From Arsukibacterium indicum (GTDB taxonomy: Bacteria > Pseudomonadota > Gammaproteobacteria > Enterobacterales > Alteromonadaceae), in contig NZ_JAHRID010000006.1 in assembly GCF_019100565.1 (NCBI RefSeq), positions 124,001 to 188,000 on the forward strand: a stretch of DNA of 64,000 bases, in the 5' to 3' direction. Under the pieces are notes generated by a model. The model was given only the letters and a program-made list of their open reading frames with translations, was not told the origin of the DNA and ran no database searches. Position numbers and translations under genes: made by a program. Each line of letters begins with the position of its first letter. Position 1 is the first letter of the stretch. Below are positions 29,293 to 37,238 of this stretch, one piece after another.

Positions 29293-30531
29293 TTAACCCG
29301 ATACGGCCAGTTGTTTCTGAGCATATTCAAACTTCAGTTTATACTCCATAATTTTTTGCTCCAGCTCGCTGATATGCTGCTGATTAACTTCATCCTGTTC
29401 GGCAAGTTGCGAACGCAGTTGCCGGATCATTTCCCGGCTCTGCTCCGCTTCACTTTGTTGTTTCTGCTCTGCGGCTTGTTGCCGGTTTACTGCATGTTCC
29501 AGTTGGGACTCCAGCTTTTTACTACGGCCCTGGCTCTGGCCTAACAGTTCGTTTATGTTAACAAACTCTGCCTGAAGCCTGGTTAGCTCTGAGCCGAGCT
29601 CAGCACTGCTTTGAGCCAACTCATTGCGATGTTGCTCAAATTCATTAATTTGGGTTTGCATTACTTCGCTGTGCGCCTCTAACTCAGCAAGTTGCTCTTT
29701 GAGTTGCACATGCTCTTTTTGTTGCTCGGTAAGTTGCTGGTCACGTTCCGCCAGTTGCTGCTCCAGGTCTCTGACTTGCTGCTGACTCTTTGCCAATGCC
29801 TGCAGCTTATCCTGCTGAGCCTGAGTCTGTTGCTCTGTTTCCTGCTGTAACGCCTGATAACGTTCATTCAGATCGGCAAGTTGCTGCTCAGTTTGCCGCT
29901 GCTCTTCTTGTTGTTGTTGCAGACTGGTTTTCAGCTGCTGCAAGGCCAGCTTACTTTCATGCGCCTGAGCTCTGGCTTGCTCCGTCTCAGCACGCAGCTG
30001 GTTAAGCTGCTCAGGATCTGTAGCACTCTGCTGCGTTTCTCGCAGGGCCTGCTCAAAATGTTTGGCTTTGTGCTGTTCCAGCTCCAGTTGTTTGGCCAAC
30101 TCAGCAAGCTGTTGCTCAAGATTAATTTCCCGCTCACTGAGTACCGAATTATGTTGCTGCGCCTTTTTTAATTCGGCAGCAAGCGCAGCCATCTGCTTTG
30201 TAGTCTCGCCGGTTTTCTGCTTCAGAACAGCCAGCTCCTGAGTGTCAGCGCTGGCTACCGGCACCGCCAGATCGAGTTGCTGCTTGGTTTGTTGCCAGTC
30301 TTTAAATAGTTTCTGGTAAGCCTGCTCCTGCTCTATCAACCTTTGCTGCCACTGACTTTGTGATTTAGCCAGAATTTGGGCGCTGTAGCCTTGCAATAAC
30401 TGCTGCTGTTCATTCATCAGCTGCTTACCAAAGTCAGCCAGACTGGCAGCAAGTTGCTGCTGAGCTTGATTTTCCAGTTCAGCCGCGAGCTGTTGCTCGT
30501 TGTTATTATTATTTTTTTTCACTGCATTCAT
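29293..30531 (-). CDS. Glutamine-rich coiled-coil protein of unknown function
   Basis: Residues about 15-400 of this 412-residue product form almost unbroken heptad-like coiled coil rich in Gln, Glu, Ala and Leu, opening with MNAVKKNNNNNEQQLA. There is no signal peptide, membrane helix or recognisable catalytic motif. I chose the ATG at 30531; an open frame reaches 30609 but its added residues are cysteine-containing and unlike the rest. I do not recognise a family; distant similarity to KfrA- or SMC-like helical proteins would be compositional. It is probably in a transcript with the downstream DUF416 gene. Confidence 0.7.
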   Translation of the reverse strand: MNAVKKNNNNNEQQLAAELENQAQQQLAASLADFGKQLMNEQQQLLQGYSAQILAKSQSQWQQRLIEQEQAYQKLFKDWQQTKQQLDLAVPVASADTQELAVLKQKTGETTKQMAALAAELKKAQQHNSVLSEREINLEQQLAELAKQLELEQHKAKHFEQALRETQQSATDPEQLNQLRAETEQARAQAHESKLALQQLKTSLQQQQEEQRQTEQQLADLNERYQALQQETEQQTQAQQDKLQALAKSQQQVRDLEQQLAERDQQLTEQQKEHVQLKEQLAELEAHSEVMQTQINEFEQHRNELAQSSAELGSELTRLQAEFVNINELLGQSQGRSKKLESQLEHAVNRQQAAEQKQQSEAEQSREMIRQLRSQLAEQDEVNQQHISELEQKIMEYKLKFEYAQKQLAVSG

Positions 30532-30780
30532 GTTCTGGTCTCGAATTGAACAGCCGCCCTGGCTGCATACTATCATCGTTGTGCCGAGATCCCTGCCGCA
30601 CTTTAACAATAAGTGTAATATGACTTTAGTCTGATAGCTAACGCTATTGTGTATTTTGTCAGCACCTGTTTTATCACACTTAGCATGCCATAATAAATAT
30701 CAGAATTGGCAATTTAACGTAACACCCGAAATGATTTGCCTGAAGCGCTTTATTTTTTGCAGCGCAACTTAATACCAGAT

Positions 30781-30802
30781 AGCCTGTCTTAAAGCACAGG
30801 CT
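30781..30802 (+). other. Hairpin in the leader of the DUF4136 lipoprotein gene
   Basis: AGCCTGT (30781-30787) pairs with ACAGGCT (30796-30802) around an 8-base loop, 20 bases before the start codon and next to the AGAGGA ribosome site. No U-run follows, so it is not a terminator. The rest of 30532-30822 shows nothing I can name. Confidence 0.35.
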
Positions 30803-30822
30803 GTAACCAGAGGACAAATATC

Positions 30823-31413
30823 ATGAGAAGGCAACAAACACTTATCCACTACAGTAAATTTCTAACGGCTGCGCTTATAGGGCTGGCTTTAACAGCCTGT
30901 AGCAGCGGGCCAACTGTCCGCTCTGACCAAGCAGCTGACGTAAACTTTAGTCAGTATAAAACCTTCTCGTTCGTTTCAGATTTAGCTACAGACCGGGCCG
31001 GTTACACTACCCTGGTTACCCAGCATTTTAAAGACGCGATCACGGCAGAACTTACGGCAAGAGGGTACCGCTTTGTTGAGTCTGATCCGCAGTTGCTGGT
31101 TAACTTCAACTCAAACGTCGCAAACCGCTCAGATACCCGTAGCATACCAACTACCAGCTACCATTATGGTTACTATCATTACCGTCGCGGCATTGTTTAC
31201 GCAGGATTTCCGGTTTACAGCAACGATGTCAGCACTGTCCATTACAAAGTGGGCACAGTAAATATAGATTTAGTCGACGCCAAAAAGCGCCAACTGATTT
31301 GGGAAGGGATTGCTGAAGGCACCTTGAAACAAAAAGATCTGGAACAACCGCGCGAGGCCGCGGCACGCACAGTTGCTCTTATTTTTGAAGAGTTCCCGTT
31401 AACCGGCAGTTAA
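30823..31413 (+). CDS. DUF4136 lipoprotein
   Basis: The 196-residue product has a lipoprotein signal peptide with lipobox LTAC-S (Cys near residue 26). The mature part follows DUF4136: FSQYKTFSF, a helix with LTARGYRFVESDPQLLVNF, and a C-terminal VDAKKRQLIWEGIAEGTL. The family is common in proteobacterial envelopes and has no known activity. AGAGGA precedes the ATG. Its last four bases overlap the convergent DUF3833 gene. Confidence 0.88.
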   Translation: MRRQQTLIHYSKFLTAALIGLALTACSSGPTVRSDQAADVNFSQYKTFSFVSDLATDRAGYTTLVTQHFKDAITAELTARGYRFVESDPQLLVNFNSNVANRSDTRSIPTTSYHYGYYHYRRGIVYAGFPVYSNDVSTVHYKVGTVNIDLVDAKKRQLIWEGIAEGTLKQKDLEQPREAAARTVALIFEEFPLTGS

Positions 31414-32012
31414 TCTGCCGCGATCTCCGCAACTTGCTGCTTTAATGCTGCACAATCAGCATTGGCATCAAGTTGCTGGATAGACAATGTCAACTCTGCA
31501 ACTTTAAAGCCGAATTTGTGCAGGGTAGTTCGATTAATCAGATTTTTTTCATCAACCAGGTGTAACCAATCTTTCACAGTAACATCGAGCGTGTCTCCAT
31601 CATAAGGGATCCGCAGTACATATTGCCAATACAGACTGTTGCCCGCCAACTGCCCTGTGGCATCACCTATCACATCACCTGCCGTTCCTGTTACTTTACC
31701 ATCTGCATTTTGGGTTAACTGCCAGTGCCGCTGCTCTACCCGGCCATCACTGAAATAAAACACTTCATATAAATCACCCTGTCCCTGCCGCCACTCACCA
31801 CAAAGGTCGGCAACAAACCGGACACCTTGCTGGCCCCGCCAGTTATGCATTACCCCATACGCCTTGCCTGATCCCACAAAGAAACGGTCCAGTTTAAATT
31901 CAGGGGTCATCGCTGTGTAGTCAGAAATTGACTGACTGCAGCCAGCAAGCAGCACAATGCTGGCGGCCATTGCCGCTTTCTGCCAGAACGATTTTTGCAA
32001 TTCAATTTCCAT
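31410..32012 (-). CDS. DUF3833 lipoprotein
   Basis: The roughly 200-residue product has a lipobox LLAGC-S and the DUF3833 pattern: FKLDRFFVGSGKAYGVM, EVFYFSDGRVEQRHWQL, VTGTAGDVIGDATGQLAGNSLYWQY and a C-terminal KFGFKVAELTLSIQQL. No function is established for the family. I start at ATG 32012, which has GGAG six bases upstream; ATG 32024 and TTG 32036 are in frame too. It converges with the DUF4136 lipoprotein gene. Confidence 0.87.
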   Translation of the reverse strand: MEIELQKSFWQKAAMAASIVLLAGCSQSISDYTAMTPEFKLDRFFVGSGKAYGVMHNWRGQQGVRFVADLCGEWRQGQGDLYEVFYFSDGRVEQRHWQLTQNADGKVTGTAGDVIGDATGQLAGNSLYWQYVLRIPYDGDTLDVTVKDWLHLVDEKNLINRTTLHKFGFKVAELTLSIQQLDANADCAALKQQVAEIAAD

Positions 32013-32105
32013 TTTAATCTCCATTTTATGACTCAAACTTAGCAGATGTTACGCAGTCTGGCCGGTTTTAGCTCATTTAAACCAGACATTACCCGCTCAA
32101 GCATT

Positions 32106-32129
32106 ACTTATCCTGAAGATAAGTTTTTC
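32106..32129 (+). terminator. Weak hairpin with T-run upstream of the 2OG oxygenase gene
   Basis: ACTTATC (32106-32112) and GATAAGT (32118-32124) form a 7-bp AT-rich stem with a CTGAA loop, followed by TTTTCTT. It looks like a weak terminator on the plus strand, but no plus-strand gene ends nearby, so it may be chance or a leader attenuator. Confidence 0.3.
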
Positions 32130-32193
32130 TTGTTAGACACCTTGCCTGTAACCCCGTAAAACGCACCTCTGCATTAACGGGAGAATTTAAAGC

Positions 32194-32844
32194 GTGCACT
32201 CAATTGTTGGCAGTAATGCTTTTAGCAACAGCAATCCGGTTATCGGTGATGACAATAGGCTAACCCAATTTTACCTGCAGGGCTGGACCGAAATAGCCAA
32301 TTTTCTGCCTGACAATTTAAACCGGCAATTGCTTGATGAAGTCCAGTTTGATGCTGACTTAACCCCTGCCGGCGTTGGCAGGGCACGTGATCACACGTTA
32401 AACAGACAGGTACGCCGTGATAAAACGCAATGGTTCGAAGGTAAAACACAAGCACAGCAACATTACCTTGAGCTGATGCAGCAGTTACAGCGACAATTGA
32501 ACCGGCAATTTTTTCTGGGTTTGTTCGATTTTGAGTGCCATTTTGCCTGCTATCAGCAAGGGGATTTTTACCAAAAACACTTCGATGCCTTCAGTGGCCG
32601 CTCCAACCGGGTGCTGACAACTGTCAGTTATCTGAATAATGTTAATTCCGGTGGCGAGTTAGTGCTGTATGGCGCTGATGACAGCGTTTTAAGCACAATT
32701 AAACCCCGGGCGGGCAGCCTGGTGTTATTTGAAAGCGAACGATTTGCCCATGAAGTACTAACTGCCGTTGATGACAGATACAGCATCGCTGGCTGGTTCC
32801 GCCATAATAACAGTATCAATGGTGCTATCGACCCCAGCCGCTGA
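32194..32844 (+). CDS. 2-oxoglutarate/Fe(II)-dependent oxygenase (prolyl-4-hydroxylase-like)
   Basis: The 216-residue protein has the double-stranded beta-helix iron site HxD...H: H129-x-D131 in YQKHFDAF and H186 in FAHEVL, with an Arg near 195 as the likely 2-oxoglutarate ligand. TTVSYLNNV and GGELVLYG are typical of the P4Hc/SM-20-like branch. It begins at GTG 32194 after GGGAGA. No substrate is evident from neighbours; protein hydroxylation is one possibility. Confidence 0.85.
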   Translation: MHSIVGSNAFSNSNPVIGDDNRLTQFYLQGWTEIANFLPDNLNRQLLDEVQFDADLTPAGVGRARDHTLNRQVRRDKTQWFEGKTQAQQHYLELMQQLQRQLNRQFFLGLFDFECHFACYQQGDFYQKHFDAFSGRSNRVLTTVSYLNNVNSGGELVLYGADDSVLSTIKPRAGSLVLFESERFAHEVLTAVDDRYSIAGWFRHNNSINGAIDPSR

Positions 32845-32910
32845 ACGACCAGAGGCAACCAGCAGGTTTACGCAATGATTAACCTCGTGCTGTGCGATAA
32901 CAGGCAGCTG

Positions 32911-33345
32911 CTAGCGCTGCAATATCAGTGTATCACCCACCTTTATATTGCGCTCAGCAAACCAGCCTCTTGGCATTTCCAGGGCAGCCAGAGCAGCCGA
33001 CGGTGCGGATACCGGTGTTTCATCCAGCGGATGAAGCGGCGTTATCGCCATAATACGCCACTGCGGATCAATAAAAGCCACATCCAGTGCTAAGTCAGTA
33101 TTACGCATCCACAAGCTAACCAGCCGCGGTTCAGGGTAAAGCAATAACATACCGCCTGCTGCACTTTGCTGAAACATCAGGCCACGTTCCCGTAACTCGG
33201 GGGTATCAGCCAGTTGCACGGCTCTTTGTATGTCACCGATCTTAATTGTTATCTGAGGGAAAGTGACTGGTTGTACCTGTTCTGGCGCAGCACAGGCAGT
33301 AACCGAAAACAATGACATTAACAAAGCAAAAATCCGGTTTCTCAT
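32911..33345 (-). CDS. DUF192 family exported protein
   Basis: The 144-residue product has a signal peptide (MRNRIFALLMSLFSVTACA). It then shows the DUF192 core: VQLADTPELRERGLMFQ, GGMLLLYPEP, WMRNTDLALDVAFIDPQWRI and ALEMPRGWFAERNIKVGD. The Cys in VTAC could also be lipidated, though the A-A-P context is poor. The family's function is unknown. ATG 33345 has AGG upstream. It is 38 bases downstream of the ubiA start region's operon end on the same strand. Confidence 0.88.
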   Translation of the reverse strand: MRNRIFALLMSLFSVTACAAPEQVQPVTFPQITIKIGDIQRAVQLADTPELRERGLMFQQSAAGGMLLLYPEPRLVSLWMRNTDLALDVAFIDPQWRIMAITPLHPLDETPVSAPSAALAALEMPRGWFAERNIKVGDTLILQR

Positions 33346-33383
33346 AGTAATTACCTGCAATATGTTTTAGCGCGGCTATCCGG

Positions 33384-34259
33384 CTAACCCCTGAAAAAAC
33401 AGTAGTGAAGAACGATACCAGCAAATACCAGCAACCCGACATAATGATTGTGTAAAAATGCCTTAAAACAGCCATTCCTGCCAGTCACCGCCAGCCGGTA
33501 CTGGTAAACAAAAGCCAGGGCGCAGCACACCAGTGCAGCATAATACACCACAGATAACTTCGCTATCAGGCCGACATAGCCTAACAACAGTAAGCTACTT
33601 AGCTGCAACAATATAATCATCAGCAGGGCGTGCCGGCCAAACAAAATGGCGGTAGATTTTATCCCGGCTTTCATATCATCAGCTTTATCAACCATTGCAT
33701 AATAGGTGTCGTAGGCGATGGTCCAGCATAAGTTAGCCAGATATAAATACCAAACCAGCGGTGGCAATTGCAGTTGAATTGCCATAAACGCCATGGGCAT
33801 TCCCCAGCTGAATGCTGCCCCCAGCACCAGTTGGGGCAAATGGGTATAACGTTTCATAAAGGGATAGGCTGCCGCCAGCAGCAGCGCAACAACCGACAAT
33901 AACACTGTTTGCCAGTTCAGCCATAATAACAGGCTGGCGCTAAGTGCCACCAGCAAAGTAAATAGCTGCAAAGCCTCAACGGCAGACACTCTGCCCTGAG
34001 CCAATGGTCGCTGCGCAGTGCGTTCCACCAGGCCATCGAAGTTCCGGTCCGCATAATCATTAATTACACAGCCAGCAGAGCGCATCAGCAACACCCCCAG
34101 ACTGAAAATAATCAGTAAGCTTAAGTCAGGCACACCTTCGGCTGCGAGCCATAATGCCCACCAGGTTGGCCATAGCAGCAAATAGATGCCAATAGGCTTA
34201 TCCAGCCGCATTAGTAACCGGTATTCAGGCCAGCGCTGCCAGCTTAACTGCCAGTTCAC
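33384..34259 (-). CDS. ubiA: 4-hydroxybenzoate octaprenyltransferase
   Basis: UbiA attaches the polyprenyl tail to 4-hydroxybenzoate, the first membrane step of ubiquinone synthesis. The 291-residue protein has about eight membrane helices and two Asp-rich motifs: NDYADRNFDGLVERT with RPLAQGR, and DTYYAMVDKADDMKAGIKST. Translation starts at GTG 34259, overlapping the ubiC stop as GTGA. The ubiC-ubiA order is conserved in gammaproteobacteria. Confidence 0.97.
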   Translation of the reverse strand: MNWQLSWQRWPEYRLLMRLDKPIGIYLLLWPTWWALWLAAEGVPDLSLLIIFSLGVLLMRSAGCVINDYADRNFDGLVERTAQRPLAQGRVSAVEALQLFTLLVALSASLLLWLNWQTVLLSVVALLLAAAYPFMKRYTHLPQLVLGAAFSWGMPMAFMAIQLQLPPLVWYLYLANLCWTIAYDTYYAMVDKADDMKAGIKSTAILFGRHALLMIILLQLSSLLLLGYVGLIAKLSVVYYAALVCCALAFVYQYRLAVTGRNGCFKAFLHNHYVGLLVFAGIVLHYCFFRG

Positions 34260-34789
34260 AGGGCAAGAACTCCATCTAAAAAAACTTCGGCCACCAGCAA
34301 AGATTGCCCTGCAATGGTAAATACTGAACGGCGGGCCCAGTACTGTCCTGATGCAACCGTAGCCGCGAACGGCTGTTCCAGCTTCACTCTGGCAACCTCA
34401 ACGACGCCACGGCTGATATTGGTTTGCTGGAAAATAACTTCACCAAGCGGCTGCTCACCAAGTTCTGCAAGCGGCTGCAAAGCAGCCAGAGCTTGCAGCG
34501 GCAGCCAACTCTGAGCATAAACACAAGGCAACGAATTACATGACATCAATACTTCCCGACACTGGCAAATGTTAGCCTCAGGCAGCAAAGGTTGTAAAAA
34601 GGCGGGCAAATCTTGCTGCTGTTGCTGCATAACCTGCAATTTAAAATCCCGGGCACGGCTTTTCAGCCTGGCAGTCAGTGACCCGGGTTCCAAAAGCCAG
34701 TTTTCTAATAAAGGCGGCAGCGCCATAGCGCTGGCAAGTTGCCAGTCAGCGGCCAGAGAAATCGCAGGTTTTGCCACTAAAACGCTCAA
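34256..34789 (-). CDS. ubiC: Chorismate pyruvate-lyase
   Basis: UbiC removes pyruvate from chorismate to give 4-hydroxybenzoate, the substrate of UbiA. The 177-residue protein matches the family in length, with LLEPGSLTARLK near the N-terminus, the central REVLMSC segment and a C-terminal YWARRSVFTIAGQSLLVAEVFL. The start is uncertain: TTG 34789 sits too close to AGGA, and GTG 34777 is possible. It is translationally coupled to ubiA. Confidence 0.93.
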   Translation of the reverse strand: MSVLVAKPAISLAADWQLASAMALPPLLENWLLEPGSLTARLKSRARDFKLQVMQQQQQDLPAFLQPLLPEANICQCREVLMSCNSLPCVYAQSWLPLQALAALQPLAELGEQPLGEVIFQQTNISRGVVEVARVKLEQPFAATVASGQYWARRSVFTIAGQSLLVAEVFLDGVLAL

Positions 34790-34939
34790 GTCCTAAAAAT
34801 ATGGTTGAATGATAACAAGTTCAGAAAGGCTTTTCAGCTTAAAAAACTATTGGTTACAACAGAATTAGACTGGTAATGAACGTAGGAAAACACTAAGGTT
34901 AACACAGAATTCTCCTGTTCCAGCAAAAGGCCAGTCATC

Positions 34940-35338
34940 ATGAAATTATTCATTTTCGCGCTCATCGTATTACTGCTGCCCCCTGCGCCAGCCAGCGCCA
35001 GGCAACAGGAAGCGGAATTTGTATATTATGGCTTTGATCCAGACATCGTTACCAATTATGTTTCCGGAAACCGACGCAGCCTGGGCTATGTTAGGGTAAC
35101 CATCGAACTAATGATCACAGATAAACGTTTTCTGCCTGCGATTGAGCATCACGAGCCGTTAATTCTTGATACCATAATTGGTATTCTGAGCAAACAAACC
35201 GAAGATAATGTGAAATCGCTGACCGGCAGAGAACAGATCCGAACTACGATTTTAACAAAGCTGCAGGAAGTCCTGAAAAGAGAAACCGGCGACGCTATTA
35301 TCAAAGACTTATTATTCACCAAATACTTATATCAATAA
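34940..35338 (+). CDS. FliL-family exported protein, not in a flagellar locus
   Basis: The 132-residue product has a cleavable-looking signal peptide (about 1-20, ending ASA). The mature domain resembles the periplasmic part of FliL: YVRVTIELMITDKRFLPAIEHHEPLILDTIIGILS and a C-terminal VLKRETGDAIIKDLLFTKYLYQ. True FliL is anchored by an uncleaved helix near flagellar genes; neither holds here. It may be a stand-alone FliL-like protein. It lies between ubiC (divergent) and glpG (convergent). Confidence 0.75.
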   Translation: MKLFIFALIVLLLPPAPASARQQEAEFVYYGFDPDIVTNYVSGNRRSLGYVRVTIELMITDKRFLPAIEHHEPLILDTIIGILSKQTEDNVKSLTGREQIRTTILTKLQEVLKRETGDAIIKDLLFTKYLYQ

Positions 35339-36148
35339 TTACCGGCGTGGCGGTTTAAGCAGCAATGCCATGATTAATCCTGCCAGTAAGCCGGCTAAAT
35401 GCGCCCAGTTTGCCATGCTCACCCAAAGTACATCTGCAAATCCCAATATCAGCCATACCAGCATAAATATTGCCAACGCATCGCTGATTAACGGCTGCAC
35501 CTGAGGATAGCGTTTATGATTAAGCCAGCAAAAACCAAACAACGCATATACCACACCTGACAAGCCACCAAAATTGGTACCTACCACAAAGTATTGCGTC
35601 GCATTGGAAATAACCGCAGTGACGACTGTAAAATTTAATAATGAAACACTGCCAAAACGTCGCTCAACTGCCGCTCCCAGCAACAACCACCACAGCAGAT
35701 TAAAAACCAGATGGGTCACTGAAAAATGTAATAGTGCAGGTGTGAACCAACGCCAGATCTGCTCAGGCGCAGTTAACTGCAAACCGGTAACAGCACTTTC
35801 AAAATCCAGTTGTTGCCAGCCATACACTAACAGACATAACAGCAGCAAAACTGTTGTCACCGGACAATTAGCTATTTTAGCCCACGGAATAGTGACTGCG
35901 CTATGTGTACCATTTGTAGCAACTGGCGTACTACGCTGCCAGGCGGCTGCCTGATAACGCGGATGTGCTGGCTGCTGCACAAACTCATGAAGCAACTCTG
36001 TAACCTGCTTATGGCAATTTTCTTCGCAATACAGGATTGCAAGCATGTCATTTTCCAGCTGAGCGTTTACCTGCAGTCCCCGGCTTTTACAGTAATCTGC
36101 AAACAGTAATGCAGCAGCTGGATCATTCATTTCAGCCAGTTTAAGCAT
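35339..36148 (-). CDS. glpG: Rhomboid protease GlpG
   Basis: GlpG is an intramembrane serine protease. The 269-residue protein has the N-terminal cytoplasmic GlpG domain (about 1-75, ending HPRYQAAAW) and six membrane helices with the catalytic dyad Ser197 ([12 protein letters not shown]) and His250 ([10 protein letters not shown]). [17 protein letters not shown] supplies the conserved helix 2. I start at ATG 36148, which aligns with the E. coli N-terminus and overlaps glpE by eight bases; an open frame to 36268 lies within glpE. Confidence 0.95.
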   Translation of the reverse strand: MLKLAEMNDPAAALLFADYCKSRGLQVNAQLENDMLAILYCEENCHKQVTELLHEFVQQPAHPRYQAAAWQRSTPVATNGTHSAVTIPWAKIANCPVTTVLLLLCLLVYGWQQLDFESAVTGLQLTAPEQIWRWFTPALLHFSVTHLVFNLLWWLLLGAAVERRFGSVSLLNFTVVTAVISNATQYFVVGTNFGGLSGVVYALFGFCWLNHKRYPQVQPLISDALAIFMLVWLILGFADVLWVSMANWAHLAGLLAGLIMALLLKPPRR

Positions 36149-36467
36149 CGTTGTCGCGCTCAAATGGCTGTGACTGCTGCCATTCGCTAAAGCCGCCGTC
36201 CATGCTGTAAACCTGCTCAAACCCTTGCTGTGCCAGATATTGTGCGGCACTCTGACTGGAGTTGCCATGGTAACACACCACTATAACCGGTTGGTCAAAT
36301 TCAACCTGCTGCATAAACTGACTTAAACTGCCGTTGTTCAGATGGTAAGCTCCGGCAATATGGCCGTTAGCAAAACTTTGCTCATCCCGGATATCAGCAA
36401 TAATGACATCCTGCTCAGCCAGCATCGTTGCCGTGTCTGCAACTGAAATATGATGAAAATCGGTCAT
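36141..36467 (-). CDS. glpE: Thiosulfate sulfurtransferase GlpE
   Basis: GlpE is a single-domain rhodanese that moves sulfur from thiosulfate to cyanide or other thiol acceptors. The 108-residue protein has [20 protein letters not shown] and the active-site loop [13 protein letters not shown] with the catalytic Cys. It is the first gene of a glpE-glpG pair, as in E. coli, here without glpR. Confidence 0.94.
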   Translation of the reverse strand: MTDFHHISVADTATMLAEQDVIIADIRDEQSFANGHIAGAYHLNNGSLSQFMQQVEFDQPVIVVCYHGNSSQSAAQYLAQQGFEQVYSMDGGFSEWQQSQPFERDNDA

Positions 36468-36641
36468 GTTCGCTCTCTGTCATCTTATTGGTTATTTGAT
36501 GCCATATAATACCTCAGTGCAGTTTAAATAGCAGCCGGCTGCATTCAGCGTGTTTCAGCAATCACTTAACAATAAAGGCTGGACATTCAATTAAACTATT
36601 GTTAACAATAATGGCATCAAACATCACGCCGGGAAGTCATC

Positions 36642-37232
36642 ATGGAATTACTCATAATCCTCGTCATACTTGCAGTCATAATTTTTTATGTCATCAACAT
36701 TTTTAATCAGCTGGTTAAACTTAAAAATCGTTTTCAGAATGCTTTTGCCCAAATCGAAGTGCAACTGAAGCGTCGGTATGATCTGATCCCTAATCTGGTT
36801 GAAACCGCCAAAGCATATATGTCGCACGAACGCGAAACGTTGGAAGCCGTGATTAGTGCCCGCAACGCAGCAATGGCAGGTTTGAAGGTGGCGGCCAATA
36901 ATCCGGGAGACGCCGGTGCCATCAGCCAGCTGGCAGGTGCTGAAGGCGCGCTGCAAAGTGCAATGGGCAGACTTAATATGGTAATGGAAGCCTATCCTGA
37001 CCTGAAAGCCAATCAGAATATGATGCAGTTATCAGAAGAACTGACCAGCACGGAGAATCGGGTAGCCTTTGCCCGGCAGGCCTTTAATGATGCGGTTACC
37101 GAATATAACACCTATAAACAGAGTTTTCCGCCTGTACTGGTTGCGTCTACGTTTGGCCATGCCAACGATGCAGCCTTACTGGAGTTTGAAGACAGTAAGT
37201 TGATCCAGGCAGCACCAAAAGTCAGCTTCTGA
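36642..37232 (+). CDS. lemA: LemA family protein
   Basis: The 196-residue protein has one N-terminal membrane helix (MELLIILVILAVIIFYVINI) and a helical bundle with the LemA hallmarks: RFQNAFAQIEVQLKRRYDLIPNLVETAKAYM and TENRVAFARQAFNDAVTEYN. Its function is unknown, but it is usually paired with a membrane metalloprotease, here the next gene six bases later. Confidence 0.93.
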   Translation: MELLIILVILAVIIFYVINIFNQLVKLKNRFQNAFAQIEVQLKRRYDLIPNLVETAKAYMSHERETLEAVISARNAAMAGLKVAANNPGDAGAISQLAGAEGALQSAMGRLNMVMEAYPDLKANQNMMQLSEELTSTENRVAFARQAFNDAVTEYNTYKQSFPPVLVASTFGHANDAALLEFEDSKLIQAAPKVSF

Positions 37233-37238
37233 TAAACC

